NCBI GenBank assembly: GCA_900544765.1
Contig: UQWI01000005.1
Location: 124,001 to 188,000 of the forward strand
Source: an uncultured Eubacteriales bacterium
Lineage (GTDB): Bacteria; Bacillota; Clostridia; Oscillospirales; Oscillospiraceae
Length of the DNA stretch: 64,000 bases
Reading direction: 5' to 3'
Part shown: in pieces, positions 1 to 11,138 of the stretch
Position numbering within the stretch: the first letter of the stretch is position 1
Layout of the letters: every line of letters begins with the position of its first letter
Position numbers and translations under genes: made by a program
The notes under the pieces: model-generated
The model's database searches: none
Seen by the model: only the letters and a program-made list of their open reading frames with translations
Told to the model about the DNA's origin: nothing

Positions 1-21
1 ATTTATGCCGCGTATCTAGGG
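1..21. repeat. Intergenic repeat shared with 20039-20059
   Basis: These 21 bases are identical to 20039-20059. Both copies lie just beyond the stop codon of a minus-strand gene (glyQS here, rny there) and both are followed on the gene side by a GC-rich hairpin. The copy is cut by the window start, so its full length is unknown. Confidence 0.6.
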
Positions 22-48
22 TGGACGGAGTCCCACCTGGACTTACCC

Positions 49-1473
49 TTAGTATGTGAGCCGCTCGCTCAGATAGCCCACCAGCTCGCTCATGGGAATG
101 CGCACCTGCTGCATGCTGTCGCGCTCGCGGACCGTGACGCAGTGGTCGGCCTCGGTCTTGTCGTCGCCGACAGTGTTGAAGTCGAGGGTGACGCAGAAGG
201 GCGTGCCAATCTCATCCTGGCGGCGGTAGCGCTTGCCGATGGAGCCGGTGTCGTCATACTCGCACATGAAGTGCTTGGCGAGCTCGGCGTAGAGCTCGCG
301 GGCCGGGCCGGAGAGCACTTCCTTCTTGGAGAGCGGCAGCACGGCGACCTTGACGGGCGCGAGCGCCGGGTGCAGGTGCAGTACGACGCGGGTGTCCTTC
401 TTCGCCTCGTCCACGACCTCTTCGTCGTAGGCGTCGACAAGGAAGGCGAGGGTCACGCGGTCGGCGCCGAGGGAGGGCTCGACGACGTAGGGGACGTAGT
501 GCTCGTTCTTCTCCTGGTCGAAGTAGGTGAGGTCCTGGCCGGAGTGCTCCTGGTGCTGGGTGAGGTCGTAATCCGTGCGGTCGGCGACTCCCCAGAGCTC
601 GCCCCAACCGAAGGGGAAGAGGTACTCGAAGTCCGTGGTCGCCTTGGAGTAGAACGCGAGCTCCGCAGGGTCGTGATCGCGCAGGCGGAGGTTTTCCTCG
701 TCCATGCCGAGGTTCACAAGCCAGTCGCGGCAGTAGTTGCGCCAGTAGCTGAACCACTCGAGGTCGGTGCCCGGCTCACAGAAGAACTCGAGCTCCATCT
801 GCTCGAACTCACGGGTGCGGAAGGTGAAGTTGCCCGGGGTTATCTCGTTGCGGAAGCTCTTGCCTATCTGGCAGACGCCGAAGGGAATCTTGCGGCGGGT
901 AGTGCGCTGTATATTCTTGAAGTTGACAAATATGCCCTGGGCCGTCTCGGGGCGCAGATAAACCTCGTTCGCAGTGTCCTCGGTGACGCCCTGGTGGGTC
1001 TTGAACATCAGGTTGAACTTGCGGATGTCGGTGAAATCGCTCTTGCCGCAGACGGGGCAGGGTATGCCGTGCTCGCGGATGAAGGCCACCATCTCCTCAT
1101 TGGTCATGGCCTCGGCGGAAACGCCCTCCATCGGGTTCTCGGCGAGCCAGTCCTCGATGAGCTTGTCCGCGCGGTGACGGCTCTTGCAGGCCTTGCAGTC
1201 GATGAGCGGGTCGTTGAAGGTCGTGACGTGGCCGGAAGCCACCCAGACCTCGGGGTTCATAAGTATGGCGGAGTCGAGGCCGACGTTGTACGGGCTCTCC
1301 TGTACAAATTTCTTCCACCACATCTTCTTCACGTTGTTCTTGAGCTCCACGCCGAGAGGGCCGTAGTCCCAGCTGTTGGCAAGACCGCCGTAGATCTCGC
1401 TCCCCGCGTAGATGAAGCCCCTGTTTTTGCACAGGGCGACCAGCTTTTCCATCGTCTTTTCGCTGTTTTTCAT
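49..1473 (-). CDS. glyQS: Glycyl-tRNA synthetase, single-chain (class II)
   Basis: Charges tRNA-Gly with glycine in the cytoplasm. The protein has the fold and length (474 aa) of the dimeric alpha2-type bacterial/eukaryotic-like GlyRS, not the separate GlyQ/GlyS subunits. Visible features are a class II motif 2 region around residues 200-215 ([19 protein letters not shown]), a motif 3 GADRV near the C-terminus, and a CxxC ... CxxC pair in the N-terminal third (CKAC and CPVC) that may bind zinc. A longer in-frame start exists at 1539, but the ATG at 1473 has a good AAAGGAG site and begins at the usual [10 protein letters not shown] position. No T-box motif is seen in the 140 bases upstream. 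Function is secure. Confidence 0.97.
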   Translation of the reverse strand: MKNSEKTMEKLVALCKNRGFIYAGSEIYGGLANSWDYGPLGVELKNNVKKMWWKKFVQESPYNVGLDSAILMNPEVWVASGHVTTFNDPLIDCKACKSRHRADKLIEDWLAENPMEGVSAEAMTNEEMVAFIREHGIPCPVCGKSDFTDIRKFNLMFKTHQGVTEDTANEVYLRPETAQGIFVNFKNIQRTTRRKIPFGVCQIGKSFRNEITPGNFTFRTREFEQMELEFFCEPGTDLEWFSYWRNYCRDWLVNLGMDEENLRLRDHDPAELAFYSKATTDFEYLFPFGWGELWGVADRTDYDLTQHQEHSGQDLTYFDQEKNEHYVPYVVEPSLGADRVTLAFLVDAYDEEVVDEAKKDTRVVLHLHPALAPVKVAVLPLSKKEVLSGPARELYAELAKHFMCEYDDTGSIGKRYRRQDEIGTPFCVTLDFNTVGDDKTEADHCVTVRERDSMQQVRIPMSELVGYLSERLTY

Positions 1474-1682
1474 GGCTTTCTCCTTTTTCCCGCAGATGGC
1501 TTCTGCGGAGGTATAGTATGGCTTTGCATATCGCGGCATGTTGTGCTATAATGCGCGATAAGCACCCTTGGGCGCGCAATGTGCCGCATTGCGGCGCATC
1601 CCGTCCAACAATTGATAATGTTAACACAAAAGACACATTATATCAATAAAAGTTAAACATTAAATTTGCACGGAGGAGTACA

Positions 1683-2912
1683 ATGGATACAGAACATTTG
1701 CGGCGCTACGCTCGTCTAATAGCCGTAATTGGCGGCGGAATAGTTCCCGGCCAGAGCGTGGTGCTGCGCGCCGGCCTGGACCAGCCCGAATTTGCGCTCA
1801 TGCTCGCGGAGGAGTGCTACCGCGCGGGCGCCTCGGAGGTCGAGGTCGAATGGGAATACCAGCCGCTTGCGAAGCTGGACAATAAGTACCAGAGCGTGGA
1901 GACACTGGGCACCGTCAAGCCCTGGCAGGAGCTCCGGCTCAAATACCGCTCCGAGACGCTGCCCGTCATGCTGTATCTCGAGAGCTCGGACCCCGACGGC
2001 CTGAACGGCATAGACCAGGCCAAACGCGCCGAGGCCCAGCGGGCCCGCTACGCCGTCACGAAGCCCATCAGCGACGCGATGGAGAACCGCTACCAGTGGT
2101 GCATCGCCGCCGTACCCGGCGTCGAGTGGGCGCGGAAGGTCTTTCCCGGCCTTGACGGCGCCGAGGCCGTTGAAAAGCTCTGGGACGCCATACTCACCTG
2201 CTCGCGCGCAAAAGACGGGGACCCGGCCGAAAACTGGCGCCGTCACAACGAGTTCCTGCGCGACCGCCGCGGCAAGCTCAACGCCATGGGCCTCGTCAGG
2301 CTCGAGTACCGCTCCGCCAACGGCACTGAGCTGAGCGTGGGCCTCATCCCCGAGGCCATGTTCCTCGGCGGCGCGGACAAAAATCCCGTCAACGGCGCGT
2401 ACTTCAACGCCAACATCCCCTCCGAAGAGGTCTTTATCACCCCGCGCGCCGGGGACGCGGAGGGCATAGTGTACGCCACGCGCCCCTTCGCCTACCGCGG
2501 CCAGCTCATAGAGAACTTCTGGCTGCGCTTTGAGAACGGGCGCGCCGTGGACTGCGGCGCAGAGAAAAACGGGGACGCCCTGCGCTCCCTGATAGCAATG
2601 GACGAGGGCTCGTGCATGCTCGGCGAGTGCGCCCTCGTGCCCTACGACAGCCCCATAAGGAACAGCGGTATCATGTTCTACAACACCCTCTTCGACGAGA
2701 ACGCGGCCTGCCATCTGGCGCTCGGCCGCGGCTACTCCAGCAACATCCGCTCCTACGAGAACTACACCCTGGATGAACTCCGTGCCATGGGAGTCAACGA
2801 TTCCATGGTTCACGAGGACTTTATGATTGGCAGCGCCGACCTGGCTGTAACCGGTATCACAGCCTCCGGCGAGCGCGTCGAAATATTCAAAGACGGCGGC
2901 TGGGCGTTCTGA
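1683..2912 (+). CDS. M29 family aminopeptidase (AmpS/PepS-like)
   Basis: Cytoplasmic dinuclear-metal aminopeptidase that trims N-terminal residues from peptides. At 409 aa it matches the M29 family length. Metal-ligand regions expected for the family are present: EEVFITP near residue 250, the EGSCMLGECALVP segment near 310, the FDENAACHLALG segment, and VHEDFMIGSADL near 376. GGAGGAG precedes the ATG with ideal spacing. A possible promoter is TTGATA at 1612 and CATTAT at 1636. It is followed by an LRR protein 31 bases downstream and could be co-transcribed with it. Substrate preference cannot be read from sequence. Confidence 0.93.
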   Translation: MDTEHLRRYARLIAVIGGGIVPGQSVVLRAGLDQPEFALMLAEECYRAGASEVEVEWEYQPLAKLDNKYQSVETLGTVKPWQELRLKYRSETLPVMLYLESSDPDGLNGIDQAKRAEAQRARYAVTKPISDAMENRYQWCIAAVPGVEWARKVFPGLDGAEAVEKLWDAILTCSRAKDGDPAENWRRHNEFLRDRRGKLNAMGLVRLEYRSANGTELSVGLIPEAMFLGGADKNPVNGAYFNANIPSEEVFITPRAGDAEGIVYATRPFAYRGQLIENFWLRFENGRAVDCGAEKNGDALRSLIAMDEGSCMLGECALVPYDSPIRNSGIMFYNTLFDENAACHLALGRGYSSNIRSYENYTLDELRAMGVNDSMVHEDFMIGSADLAVTGITASGERVEIFKDGGWAF

Positions 2913-2943
2913 CCTAAGCGCCGATGCACCCAGGAGGGCACAA

Positions 2944-4911
2944 ATGGAAACCAGGAAGAAGACATCTACCCCCCGCATGGACCGCAAGGGCCTGATACTC
3001 ACCGTCGTGGGCGCCTTGCTGGTCATTGCAATCATCGTCATCGCCGTGGTGCTGATGCAGCGCAGCGGCGGCGACGTGTACGGAGACAACTACTCTGCGG
3101 CCATGGAGCACTACATCGCCGGCGAGTACAACGAAGCCATTGACGCGGCAAAGCTGGCCTACGCGGAGGACCCCACGGAAGAGGCCGCGCTGATTATCGC
3201 ACGCAGCTACGCCGGCCTGGGCGACTATGAGAACGCCATAGCCACCCTTGAACAGTGGGTGGGCGCCAACGGCAGCGGCTCTGAAGCCGGTGCGCTGCTG
3301 GAGCAATACCGCAGCGAGGCCGGGAACAATGAGGAGGACGAAAACAAGCTCACGCTCGCGGGCGAAGAGTACACGATAGTCTCCAACGCCCTGACCGTCA
3401 CGGGCAAATCCCTGAGCTCGGCCGATTTGCAGACCATCGCGGAGCACACGGAGCTCACTTCGCTCACCCTGAACAGCTGCTCACTCAGCGACGTCTCGGC
3501 GCTCTCCGCGCTCAAGAGCCTCACCACCCTGAGCCTCGAGGACAACAACATCACCGAGCTCTCTCCCCTGTCCGGACTCACGGAGCTGACGGCCCTCTAT
3601 CTGGGCGGGAACGCGGACATGGGCTCGCTTGAGCCGCTCTACTCGCTCACGAAGCTCACCACGCTGGACATCAGCGGCCGCGAAATAACCGACGAGGAGT
3701 TCGACGCCCTGCAGGAGGCCCTGGCGGGCTGCAACATAATCTCGGACGACCCGACGGCCACCGTCACGGAGATAAGCCTCGGCGGGCAGACCTTCACCAG
3801 CGACGTCACCGAGCTCGACCTCTCGAACAGCGGGCTTACGGACATCTCCGCTCTCGCCGAGTGCACAAAGCTTGAGAGGCTCAACCTCTCCGGCAACGGC
3901 ATAACCAGCATATCCGCGCTCGCATCCATGCCCGGGCTCAAGTCGCTGGATATCTCGAACAACAGCGTCACCAGCCTCTCCCCGCTCATCTCGCTCACTT
4001 CGCTTGAGAGCCTCAACGCCTCGGGTAACCAGATAGCCACCCTGTCGGCCCTGGCGGGGCACACGGCCCTGACCACGCTGAATCTGGACAACAACCCGCT
4101 CTCGGGCATCGAGGCGCTCAGCGGCCTGACGGGCCTCACGACGCTCAGCCTGCGCAGCGCCGGAATAGACGACGCCGACATGGCCGTCCTGCAAACCCTG
4201 ACCGGGCTGACCTCCCTCGATTTGGACGGCAACGACGGCATAAGAGCCGAGGCGGCGGACGCGCTCAGGGCCGCGCTGCCCAACTGCAGCATAACCATCC
4301 CCGACGGCGTATACAGCGTCAGCCTGGGCAACGGCAGCTATGAGACAGACGCGGCATACGTCGACGCCTCCGGTCAGGAGGTCGCCAGCCTGCAGGGAGT
4401 GCAGCACTTCACGAACCTCCAGGTCCTTGTGCTGAACCGCAACCCCGGCATCGACATCTCCGGCGCCTCCGAGCTGCTTACGAGCGTGCAGTCCCTGTCG
4501 CTCGCCGACTGCGGCCTCACCGACGTGTCCGCGCTCTCCGGGCTCACACAGCTGCTGACGCTCGATCTGATGCTCAACGACATCGCCGACATCTCGCCCC
4601 TGCGCTATCTCACCAGCCTCACAGAGCTGCACCTGAGCATGAACGAGCGCCTCGAGGACATCTCCCCGCTCTCAACGCTGACCTCGCTCACCACGCTTTC
4701 CCTGAACGGCACCTCGGTCACCGACCTGAGCCCGATTTCCGGCCTCACCTCGCTGGAGGTGCTGGACATCGAGGGCTGCGAAATTGAGGACGTCGCGGCG
4801 CTCTACAATCTCAAGACCCTGCGCACGCTCTACGCCGCCGGCTGCGGCCTTACCCAGCAGCAGATAGATGAGCTCGGCAGGCAGCTGCCCAACTGCACAA
4901 TCTACACCTGA
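2944..4911 (+). CDS. Membrane-anchored TPR plus leucine-rich-repeat protein
   Basis: 655 aa. A short basic N-terminus is followed by one hydrophobic segment (about residues 18-38) that looks like an uncleaved signal anchor, then a TPR-like helical region (about 50-115), then two long runs of SDS22/internalin-type leucine-rich repeats of about 22 residues (L..L.L..N.I.D.S.L). Linker segments at about 270 and 450 break the LRR runs and share a similar pattern ending in a short beta segment. The topology suggests an extracytoplasmic binding protein held to the membrane. No sortase motif or SLH domain is present. The ligand is unknown. GGAGGG lies 6 bases before the ATG. Confidence 0.85.
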   Translation: METRKKTSTPRMDRKGLILTVVGALLVIAIIVIAVVLMQRSGGDVYGDNYSAAMEHYIAGEYNEAIDAAKLAYAEDPTEEAALIIARSYAGLGDYENAIATLEQWVGANGSGSEAGALLEQYRSEAGNNEEDENKLTLAGEEYTIVSNALTVTGKSLSSADLQTIAEHTELTSLTLNSCSLSDVSALSALKSLTTLSLEDNNITELSPLSGLTELTALYLGGNADMGSLEPLYSLTKLTTLDISGREITDEEFDALQEALAGCNIISDDPTATVTEISLGGQTFTSDVTELDLSNSGLTDISALAECTKLERLNLSGNGITSISALASMPGLKSLDISNNSVTSLSPLISLTSLESLNASGNQIATLSALAGHTALTTLNLDNNPLSGIEALSGLTGLTTLSLRSAGIDDADMAVLQTLTGLTSLDLDGNDGIRAEAADALRAALPNCSITIPDGVYSVSLGNGSYETDAAYVDASGQEVASLQGVQHFTNLQVLVLNRNPGIDISGASELLTSVQSLSLADCGLTDVSALSGLTQLLTLDLMLNDIADISPLRYLTSLTELHLSMNERLEDISPLSTLTSLTTLSLNGTSVTDLSPISGLTSLEVLDIEGCEIEDVAALYNLKTLRTLYAAGCGLTQQQIDELGRQLPNCTIYT

Positions 4912-4962
4912 TTGCCCGACGGGCAGGTGCGCCGTGTTTTTGAAAAAATTCATAAATAATAC

Positions 4963-4991
4963 TTCAATTTTTCCCGCCCGTGTGGTACAAT
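4963..4991 (+). promoter_or_regulatory. Putative hpf promoter with extended -10
   Basis: TACAAT at 4986-4991 is preceded by TGG, giving an extended -10 (TGnTACAAT). The -35 region (TTCAAT, 4963) is weak. It lies 34 bases before the hpf start in an AT-rich stretch. Confidence 0.55.
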
Positions 4992-5024
4992 GTATATAAA
5001 CCAACCGGAAGGAGCTGAAAAGCC

Positions 5025-5567
5025 ATGAAGTTTACGTTCACCGAGAAAAAAATGGACGTTTCCGACGACCTGCGCGCATACGCGGAGAAGAAGATCGGCA
5101 AAATCGATAAGTTCTTCAAAACGGACAGCGACGCCTTCGTGACCTTCTCCACTGAGCGCGGCCGTTTCCGCGCCGAGGTCACGATAAAGAACAACGGGAT
5201 GTTCTACCGCGTGAGCGAGCTTACCGGCGACATGTACGCCTCCATCGACTCGGCCGTTGCCAGCATCGAGAGGCAGATACGCAAGAACAAGACCCGTCTC
5301 GAGAAGAGGCTTCGCGCAGGTGCGATAGAGCGTGAGATCAAACCCTACCAGGTCGCCGGCGACGATACCGGCGAGGAAGAGTTCAAAGTCGTCCGCAACA
5401 AGAAGTTCTACATCGCCCCCATGAGCGTCGATGAGGCCATTTTGCAGATGAACCTGCTCGAGCACGAGTTCTTCGTGTTCCGCAACGCCGATGAGCGCGA
5501 CGAGTTCTCCGTCGTTTACCGCCGCAAAAACGGCGGCTACGGCCTGATAACGGACAGCAAGGACTAA
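5025..5567 (+). CDS. hpf: Ribosome hibernation promoting factor, long form
   Basis: Binds the 30S subunit and drives 100S ribosome dimer formation in stationary phase. 180 aa is typical of long HPF: the N-terminal S30AE/RaiA domain spans about residues 1-100 and the C-terminal dimerisation domain about 120-178 (IAPMSVDEAILQMNLLEHEF, then FRNADERD). GGAAGGAG sits ahead of the ATG. It is monocistronic, with its own extended -10 promoter and a strong terminator 10 bases after the stop. Assignment is firm. Confidence 0.96.
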   Translation: MKFTFTEKKMDVSDDLRAYAEKKIGKIDKFFKTDSDAFVTFSTERGRFRAEVTIKNNGMFYRVSELTGDMYASIDSAVASIERQIRKNKTRLEKRLRAGAIEREIKPYQVAGDDTGEEEFKVVRNKKFYIAPMSVDEAILQMNLLEHEFFVFRNADERDEFSVVYRRKNGGYGLITDSKD

Positions 5568-5575
5568 GCCAAACC

Positions 5576-5605
5576 AAAAAAGCTCCCCTCCGGGGAGCTT
5601 TTTTG
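5576..5605 (+). terminator. Rho-independent terminator after hpf
   Basis: AGCTCCCC TCC GGGGAGCT stem flanked by an A-run and a six-T run. The symmetry allows it to act on both strands. Confidence 0.93.
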
Positions 5606-5642
5606 TTAGTCCGGCGGGCTGCCGCGCAGGAGAATATGGACT

Positions 5643-5671
5643 TTGCTTTTTTGCCCTGTCCGTGGTATGAT
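5643..5671 (+). promoter_or_regulatory. Promoter of the alpha/beta hydrolase gene
   Basis: TTGCTT (5643-5648), 17-base spacer, TATGAT (5666-5671) with an upstream TGG, i.e. an extended -10 sigma-A type promoter. It lies 30 bases before the start codon. Confidence 0.7.
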
Positions 5672-5701
5672 AACCGGGCAAACTCTTTAAGGGGGATTAT
5701 T

Positions 5702-6652
5702 ATGCGCAAGGGCGCGGCCGTCGCCGCCACACTCGCCGCCGCGGCTGCCGCCGCGCTCGGCTTTACATACAAGCTGGCCTTTTACTCCAGGCCCGGCCAT
5801 GACGAGCCGTACAAGCTGCCGCAGGGCAAGCAGTACCAGGCCGGGCGCGAGCGCATGCTCTCCCTGATACGCGCCCTTGACGCCGAGCGGTACGAGCCGG
5901 TGTACATCACCGCGCGCGACGGCACGAGGCTCTTCGCCCGCTACTACCATGTGCGCGACGGCGCCCCGCTGCAGATTGAGTTCCACGGCTACCGGGGCAG
6001 CGCGCTGCGCGACTTCTGCGGCGGCGACGCCCTGGCCCGCTCACTGGGAATGAACACGCTGCTCGTGGACGAGAGGGCGCACGGCGGCAGCAGCGGACAC
6101 GCAATCACCTTCGGTATACGCGAGCGCTATGACGTCCTGGCCTGGTGCGAGTACGCGTCGGAGCGCTTCGGCGGCGCGCCCATCTTCCTGGCGGGCGTGT
6201 CCATGGGCGCGGCGACCGTGCTGATGGCCTCTGATTTGCCCCTGCCCCGAAACGTCGCCGGCATCTTCGCCGACTGCCCTTACTCCTCGCCCGAAGCTAT
6301 AATACGCAAGGTGTGCATTCAGGACGCGCACCTTCCGGCCGCGATAGCCATGCCGCTGGTGCGCCTGGCGGCAAAGTGCGGAGGCTTTAATCTGCGCGAG
6401 GCCTCGGCCGTCAGCTCTGTGAGCCGCACCCGGATTCCGGTGCTAATCGTCCACGGCGGCGACGACCGCTTTGTCCCCTGCTCCATGAGCCGCGAGATAT
6501 ACGCCTCGTGCTCATCGCCCGCCAGGCTGGAAATCTTCGAAGGCGCCGGCCACGGGCTCAGCTACATAGTGGACGAGGAGCGCTATTCGCTCTGTGCCGC
6601 TCAATTCGTGCACGACTGCCTGGAGCGTCTGGGCGTTCACAGCGCCGTCTGA
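5702..6652 (+). CDS. Alpha/beta hydrolase with N-terminal membrane segment
   Basis: 316 aa serine hydrolase, family of acyl-aminoacyl-peptidase/YqkD-like extracytoplasmic hydrolases. An Ala-rich hydrophobic N-terminus (about residues 5-22) can act as signal anchor. The catalytic triad is readable: nucleophile Ser in GVSMGA, Asp in HGGDDRFVP, and His in GAGHG. The oxyanion region HGYRGS lies before it. The ATG at 5702 has an AAGGGGG site and starts right before the hydrophobic segment, so it is preferred to an in-frame codon at 5603 that precedes the promoter. Substrate unknown. Confidence 0.88.
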   Translation: MRKGAAVAATLAAAAAAALGFTYKLAFYSRPGHDEPYKLPQGKQYQAGRERMLSLIRALDAERYEPVYITARDGTRLFARYYHVRDGAPLQIEFHGYRGSALRDFCGGDALARSLGMNTLLVDERAHGGSSGHAITFGIRERYDVLAWCEYASERFGGAPIFLAGVSMGAATVLMASDLPLPRNVAGIFADCPYSSPEAIIRKVCIQDAHLPAAIAMPLVRLAAKCGGFNLREASAVSSVSRTRIPVLIVHGGDDRFVPCSMSREIYASCSSPARLEIFEGAGHGLSYIVDEERYSLCAAQFVHDCLERLGVHSAV

Positions 6653-6727
6653 GTTGAAACTTCAATCACGCGGGATGTCCGCCGCCTCGCCGAGGCTCAC
6701 ACATAAAGAAAACGGAGGTATGCGCTT

Positions 6728-7651
6728 ATGCGTTGGATAGAGGCCGCTTTCCGCGCCCCCGCGGGAAAGCTTGACGAGCTGTGCGACGCGCTCACGGAGC
6801 TGGGTGCGGACGGACTTGTCATAGAGGATGAAGCGGATTTCAAACGCTTCCTCGAGGAGAACCGCCAGTACTGGGACTACGTCGACGACGAGCTAGAAAA
6901 CCGTTACAAGGGCGTCTCGCGCGTCAAGGCCTACGTCGCGGACGACGCCGGAGGGCGCGCCACGCTGGCCCGCTGGACCGAAGCGCTGGGCATAGAGCCT
7001 GAGACGCGCTCCATAGCCGACGAGGACTGGGCTGAGAATTGGAAGCAGTACTACAAGCCCATCCCCATCGGTGAAAACCTGCTCGTCCTGCCCAAGTGGG
7101 AGCCGGAGCCAGAGGGCAACGCGCGCCGCGTTCTGAAGCTCGACCCAGGCCTCGCCTTCGGCACGGGCGGCCACGCCACGACGCGCATGTGCCTCGAGTT
7201 CCTCGAAGGCCTTGCCGCCCCCGGCAAGCGCGTACTGGATTTGGGCTGCGGCAGCGGCATACTCGGCATCGGCGCGCTCGTGCTGGGCTGCGATAGCTGC
7301 ACGGGCTGCGACATAGACCACAAGAGTCCGGAGGCCGCCGCCGACAACGCCGCTCTCAACGGCATAGCACCGGAGAGCTATAACATGTACACCGGCGACG
7401 TGCTCTCCGACAAGCGCCTGCGCGCCAAGCTCGGCGGCGGTTACGACATCGTCCTGGCCAACATCGTCTCCGACGTCATAATCCCGCTGGCGCCTTACGC
7501 CAGGGACTGCACTGCGCCGGGCGGCGTGTTCATCACCAGCGGCATAATCGACGGCCGCCAGGATGAGGTCGCCTCGGCCATTGAGTCCGCGGGCTTCCGC
7601 ATTGAGCGCCATCTCTCCGAGGAGGGCTGGCACGCCTTCCTCTGCGTCTGA
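6728..7651 (+). CDS. prmA: Ribosomal protein L11 methyltransferase
   Basis: SAM-dependent methyltransferase that trimethylates ribosomal protein L11. 307 aa, family-typical. The N-terminal substrate-recognition domain covers about 1-125. FGTGGHATTRMCLE leads into the SAM-binding VLDLGCGSGILGIG, and the substrate-contact motif ANIVSD follows. A GGAGGT site is 8 bases from the ATG. In many Firmicutes prmA lies beside dnaJ; here it is convergent with dnaJ, which is consistent with an ancestral hrcA-grpE-dnaK-dnaJ-prmA neighbourhood that has been rearranged. Confidence 0.95.
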   Translation: MRWIEAAFRAPAGKLDELCDALTELGADGLVIEDEADFKRFLEENRQYWDYVDDELENRYKGVSRVKAYVADDAGGRATLARWTEALGIEPETRSIADEDWAENWKQYYKPIPIGENLLVLPKWEPEPEGNARRVLKLDPGLAFGTGGHATTRMCLEFLEGLAAPGKRVLDLGCGSGILGIGALVLGCDSCTGCDIDHKSPEAAADNAALNGIAPESYNMYTGDVLSDKRLRAKLGGGYDIVLANIVSDVIIPLAPYARDCTAPGGVFITSGIIDGRQDEVASAIESAGFRIERHLSEEGWHAFLCV

Positions 7652-7687
7652 ATAAAAAACCGGGGCCGGTCAGATGACCGGCCCCGG
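7652..7687 (-). terminator. Terminator of dnaJ, between convergent prmA and dnaJ
   Basis: A CCGGGGCCGGTC ... GACCGGCCCCGG stem at 7660-7687 is flanked on the left by a run of A, which gives a U-tract only in the minus-strand transcript. It therefore ends dnaJ; on the plus strand it is a hairpin without U-tract. Confidence 0.85.
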
Positions 7688-7703
7688 CTGCCGTATAAAC
7701 AGC

Positions 7704-8861
7704 TTAGCTCTTCTTTTTCTTCTTGAAGAGGCCGCCGCTCTCTCCGGCCTCCTCGCCCATGGCCCTTGCGTATTCTCTCAAGGCCTCTTTCTGGCGGGAG
7801 TTCAGGCCCTTGGGCACCGCCACGTTCACGGTCACATACTGGTCGCCGCGTCCCGAGCCGCGCAGGTATGGTATGCCCTTGCCGCGCAGACGGAAAACTG
7901 TACCCGGCTGCGTCCCCTCGGGTATTGTCAGCTTGACCGGCCCGTCTATGGTGTCGACCTGCAAGTCTGCGCCGAGCGCCGCCTGGGCGAAGCTGACGGT
8001 GGCCTCGCTGAGCACGCTCGTGCCGTCGCGCTCGAACTTGTCGCTCTCGCGCACGGCCACGGTGACCAGCAGGTCTCCGGCCGGGCCGCCGTTCGTACCC
8101 GCGCTGCCCTGTCCCTTGAGGGACACGGTCTGGCCGTCGTCTATGCCGGCCGGTATGTTCACGGTTATCTTCTTGTTGCGGCGTATTGCGCCCTTGCCGC
8201 GGCAAGTCGGGCAGGGCTCGTGAATTATCTTGCCTGTGCCGCCGCACTTCGGGCAGGCGCCCGTGGACTGCACCATGCCGAAAGGCGTGCGCTTCGTCGT
8301 GCGGACAGTGCCGCTGCCGTGGCAGTCGGGGCAAGTCTCCGCTGTGGTACCCGCGGCACATCCGCTGCCGTGGCAGTCGGGGCACTCCTCAACGCGGCCC
8401 ACGCTTATCTCCTTCTTGCAGCCGAAGGCCGCCTCTTCAAAGGTGAGCGTCACGCCCACGCGCACGCTCTCGCCGCGCTGCGGGCCGTTCCGGCGCGCGG
8501 AGGACGAGCCGCCTCCGAAGCCGAATATGTCGCCCAGGTCGCCGAATATATCTCCAAAGCCGCCAAAACCGCCGAAGTCCCCGAATCCGCCGAAGCCGCC
8601 GCCTGCTCCGCCGCCGAAACCGGCGTTGGGGTCAAAGGCCGCGTGTCCGAACTGGTCGTACTTCTTGCGCTTCTCAGGGTCGCTCAGCACCTGCGCCGCC
8701 TCGTTAAGTTCCTTGAACTTCTCCTCGCACTCCTTGTCGCCGGGGTGCAAATCGGGGTGGTACTGCTTGGCAAGCTTCCTGTATGCCTTCTTTATGTCGT
8801 CATCCGAGGCGTTTTTGCTGACGCCAAGGACTTCATAGTAATCTCGTTTCTGTTCCGCCAT
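7704..8861 (-). CDS. dnaJ: Chaperone DnaJ (type A Hsp40)
   Basis: Co-chaperone that delivers substrates to DnaK and stimulates its ATPase. 385 aa with the full type A layout: J domain with HPD at about residue 34, a Gly/Phe-rich linker (about 75-110, [11 protein letters not shown]), four CxxCxGxG zinc-finger repeats ([32 protein letters not shown]) and the C-terminal substrate domains, ending in a lysine-rich tail. It is separated from dnaK by 377 bases, a MITE-like element and its own promoter, so it is probably outside the HrcA transcript. GAGGTGA precedes the ATG at somewhat long spacing. Confidence 0.97.
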   Translation of the reverse strand: MAEQKRDYYEVLGVSKNASDDDIKKAYRKLAKQYHPDLHPGDKECEEKFKELNEAAQVLSDPEKRKKYDQFGHAAFDPNAGFGGGAGGGFGGFGDFGGFGGFGDIFGDLGDIFGFGGGSSSARRNGPQRGESVRVGVTLTFEEAAFGCKKEISVGRVEECPDCHGSGCAAGTTAETCPDCHGSGTVRTTKRTPFGMVQSTGACPKCGGTGKIIHEPCPTCRGKGAIRRNKKITVNIPAGIDDGQTVSLKGQGSAGTNGGPAGDLLVTVAVRESDKFERDGTSVLSEATVSFAQAALGADLQVDTIDGPVKLTIPEGTQPGTVFRLRGKGIPYLRGSGRGDQYVTVNVAVPKGLNSRQKEALREYARAMGEEAGESGGLFKKKKKS

Positions 8862-8932
8862 ATACTCACGTCACCTCTTTACAGCAAGCGTGCGCCGAAG
8901 CCCCAGCCCCGGCGCGACGCATCATGCCATAA

Positions 8933-8961
8933 AACATAACACAATTTGTTTGCGCAGTCAA
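8933..8961 (-). promoter_or_regulatory. Putative dnaJ promoter
   Basis: Read on the minus strand: TTGACT (8956-8961), 17-base spacer, TATGTT (8933-8938) with TGT before the -10. It lies about 70 bases upstream of dnaJ. No CIRCE element overlaps it, so dnaJ may be controlled separately from dnaK. Confidence 0.6.
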
Positions 8962-9067
8962 AATAGTTTCTCCATGCCCGACTTGCGTACCCCGCGCCGG
9001 GCTTCGCCGCCGCACCCTATCGGGCGCTCCGACGGACGGGCGGCACTCCCAGCCATACGTCTCACTC

Positions 9068-9234
9068 TAGGGTGTCTCTGACGGGTGGACGGTGGCAAGA
9101 CATTCGCTGAGGTGGAGCAGATGCAAGGCTTTGCGACCGCCGCTGTACTTTGTGTACAGCAAGGGAGCAAAACGAAGCAGATGCCCTCATCAGTAGAATG
9201 GATTGGCGCCGTACATCCAGTCAGAGACACCCTA
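9068..9234. mobile_element. MITE-like element between dnaK and dnaJ
   Basis: 167 bases bounded by perfect 15-base inverted repeats (9068-9082 and 9220-9234, TAGGGTGTCTCTGAC). The outermost TA on each side could be a target duplication, leaving GGGTGTCTCTGAC as the terminal repeat. It has no coding capacity. It holds inner hairpins (GCTGTAC TTT GTGTACAGC at 9142-9160). Its right end stops 4 bases from the dnaK stop codon, so it may also serve as the end of the dnaK transcript. The 86 bases between it and the dnaJ leader (8980-9067) show nothing recognisable. Confidence 0.6.
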
Positions 9235-9238
9235 AAAA

Positions 9239-11080
<1,842 letters not shown>

Positions 11081-11138
11081 GATGATTTCCTCCAGTGTAA
11101 GTTACAGAATGAATTTATGTGAATTGAGTGAATGCTTG

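Noticed and set aside
142..1551. Long plus-strand open frame opposite glyQS
   Set aside because: Shadow of the GC-rich coding strand; Val/Leu/Ala/Glu-biased product with no family resemblance and no SD.
1540..1680. T-box leader for glyQS
   Set aside because: No TGGNACC or GGTGG..ACCGCG motif and no leader terminator on the minus strand.
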